20,292 bases of DNA from Thermodesulfatator sp. (GTDB lineage: Bacteria; Desulfobacterota; Thermodesulfobacteria; Thermodesulfobacteriales; Thermodesulfobacteriaceae). Below the pieces are notes generated by a model. The model was given only the letters and a program-made list of their open reading frames with translations, ran no database searches and was not told where the DNA came from. The stretch lies in assembly GCA_003978075.1 (NCBI GenBank), contig QOAM01000107.1, positions 1 to 20,292 on the forward strand. The letters run 5' to 3'. This document shows, piece by piece, positions 19,018 to 20,292 of this stretch (its first letter is position 1; the number at the start of each line of letters is the position of its first letter). The translations under genes were made by a program, and so were the position numbers.

Positions 19018-20292
19018 ATCCTTCCAGAAGATCTCTAGGTGCCAGTGACCCTCGAGCCGTCCTATTCCGAAAAGGCCCCCCAGGAGGCGCAGAAAAAAGG
19101 TTCTCTTCCCGGTCCTCACTCCTACAAGGAAGGCCAGTTCATGGATCCCGGTCTTTTCGTCCCTTTCGTAACGGTAAAGTCCCCAGAGGACCTTAACGTA
19201 AGTGTACTTAAATCCCCAATGATAATATTCAAAGAGGCGGAGAAAAGGCCCAAAATTGCGTTCTAACCCTTCATCAGAGAGGGGAAGCAATGCCGGAAAA
19301 TAAAAAAGACGGCACCCTTCCCTTACACGTGCATACCAGAGAAAAAAAGGCCAAAAGCGGAAAAACTTCTCCTTGGGTTTCCCCTGGAAGTCCACCCTGC
19401 GATAGTGCGAAAGGAGGAGAATGCGGGCAGAGACTTCTTCTTCCTTTCCGCGCTGAAGATGTTCTCCGAAAAAGAGGGGCCAGAGGACAAAATTTCTCTC
19501 CCAATCCGCGGACCTGCGCCAGCCGAAAAGGGGCCACAGCCGGATCCCCTTCTCCTCCCCCCGGACGATCTGAAAGAAGGGCCAAGGGAAATCCCATTTA
19601 CGATAAGTCGGAGAGGTAGCCTTTTGGAAGAAGGGCCAGAGCCAAAAACGCCGCTCACGTCTTCTCCCTTTTTCTACCCCATAAAAGGGCCAGGCGTAGT
19701 TCTTTCGATAAAGGAGCTCCCCTTCTGCACCGTAGCGCTCTTCCTTGAAGAAGATCGGCCAGAGAAAGAAGCTCCGTTCATACTTTCCCTCCCACTTGCG
19801 CCAGCCCAAGAGGGGCCAGAACTTGAAACCGGAAAGCTCCGGGCCGTGAGAGCGATTAAACAGGGGCCAGAGGATGTTGGTGGAAACATTGCGCCCCAGG
19901 CGGCTCGAGGCATAAAGAGGCCACAGGAAAAAGCGTATCTCGTCATAGCCCAGGCGCTCCCGCATTACCCCGTAAAGGGGAAACAGTCCCCCGTAGCCCC
20001 GGCCCTGGGAATCTTTTCCCCAGAAGATGGGGAAATAGGTGTGGTGTTCAGCCTGTCCCACCTCCTTGACTTCGTACCAATCATAAGAAAAGAGTGGCAC
20101 TAGCCGAAAGCGGCGATACCCTTTCTCACGATGATAGTGTCCCAGAGGGGAGAGAAAGTAGACGTCCTCTCGGTCCCCCCGGCGCACTTTGGAGTAAAAA
20201 GGTCTGAAGGAAAAAGACCTCTCGTGGGTATTCTGGTAGGAGCCGATAAAAGGACCGAAGATTTCTAACCTTTTGACCTCTGGGCTGCGGGC
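19012..20292 (-). CDS. Protein of tandem aromatic W-P-(L/F)-(F/Y) repeats, partial at the right edge
   Basis: The frame is open to the window edge (426 residues visible), so its N-terminus is missing. A GTG at 20187 is not the true start: the codons before it continue the same pattern (EIFGPFIGSYQNTHERSFSFRPFY). The protein repeats a short strand-like unit about every 20-35 residues: FLWPLYASS, ILWPLFNRS, FKFWPLLGW, FLWPIFFKE, YAWPFYGVE, WLWPFFQK, FPWPFFQ, IRLWPLFGW, VLWPLFFG and FRFWPFFLWY. Basic/acidic turns link the units. The period, the aromatic content and the lack of hydrophobic helices suggest a repetitive beta structure, perhaps envelope-associated. No catalytic motif or named domain is evident, and a signal peptide cannot be checked. 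I do not recognise its function. It ends in TAG inside the inverted repeat shared with the regulator gene. Confidence 0.75.
   Translation of the reverse strand, partial: ARSPEVKRLEIFGPFIGSYQNTHERSFSFRPFYSKVRRGDREDVYFLSPLGHYHREKGYRRFRLVPLFSYDWYEVKEVGQAEHHTYFPIFWGKDSQGRGYGGLFPLYGVMRERLGYDEIRFFLWPLYASSRLGRNVSTNILWPLFNRSHGPELSGFKFWPLLGWRKWEGKYERSFFLWPIFFKEERYGAEGELLYRKNYAWPFYGVEKGRRRERRFWLWPFFQKATSPTYRKWDFPWPFFQIVRGEEKGIRLWPLFGWRRSADWERNFVLWPLFFGEHLQRGKEEEVSARILLLSHYRRVDFQGKPKEKFFRFWPFFLWYARVREGCRLFYFPALLPLSDEGLERNFGPFLRLFEYYHWGFKYTYVKVLWGLYRYERDEKTGIHELAFLVGVRTGKRTFFLRLLGGLFGIGRLEGHWHLEIFWKDL

Noticed and set aside
1..20292. Sigma-54 (-24/-12) promoter that would link the NtrC-type regulator to a target in the window
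   Set aside because: No TGGCAC-N5-TTGC-like site with correct GG/GC spacing was found upstream of any gene; the TTGGCA at 343 fits a sigma-70 layout better.
1..20292. CRISPR array, tRNA/rRNA genes, insertion sequences or prophage
   Set aside because: No regularly spaced repeats, cloverleaf-like segments, transposase or integrase motifs were seen on either strand. The repeats found are few and are not spaced as an array.

Overview
The window looks like the chromosome of a thermophilic, sulfur-metabolising bacterium of the Thermodesulfobacteria type. This is an inference. It rests on a DsrC with both redox cysteines, a CooT nickel protein, a DRE-TIM/Cache synthase of the kind found in anaerobic Desulfobacterota, proteins rich in Glu, Arg and Leu, frequent GTG/TTG starts and very tight gene packing. 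I see no tRNA, rRNA, CRISPR array, insertion sequence or prophage.

Layout. 1-148 is the 3' end of a PD-(D/E)XK-type protein. 149-642 is a gene-poor, partly AT-rich stretch with two short tandem repeats, a promoter and a possible micro-ORF. 643-2115 is ribonuclease G/E. It converges on a minus-strand pair (2121-4878): a DRE-TIM acyltransferase with a C-terminal Cache-like domain, followed by an UlaG-like metallo-hydrolase. 5032-6881 is a plus-strand pair, a formyltransferase translationally coupled to a CobD/HisC-like aminotransferase. From 6852 to 14642 everything reads on the minus strand. In transcription order this is an RluA pseudouridine synthase, CooT, a four-cysteine mini-protein, ArgS, a SPOR protein, a short ArgA-type acetyltransferase, a PflX-type radical SAM protein, DsrC, a porin, and a secreted HhH/DUF4124 protein. 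14736-18936 reads on the plus strand: a LapA-like membrane protein, a YkgJ cysteine-cluster protein, a histidine phosphatase, and an NtrB/NtrC-like two-component pair. 19012 to the right edge is a minus-strand protein built of repeated W-P-(L/F)-(F/Y) units, open at the edge.

How the genes work together. Many neighbours overlap by 4 nt (ATGA or GTGA) and are probably translationally coupled: cooT/mini-protein, SPOR/acetyltransferase, lapA/ykgJ, kinase/regulator. ArgS and the N-acetylglutamate-synthase-like protein link tRNA charging and arginine synthesis in one transcript. DsrC and the porin each end in a strong intrinsic terminator and look like separate, well-expressed units.

The most unusual content is between 13.3 and 20.3 kb. 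A GC-rich hairpin repeat occurs three times and supplies the N-terminal codons of two genes. A 12-base word and several GAGGTCTC/GAGACCTC inverted repeats recur between genes. The lapA-like gene appears to make a leaderless mRNA, and the WPLF-repeat protein belongs to no family I can name. Several starts given here differ from the longest-ORF start; each reason is in the entry.
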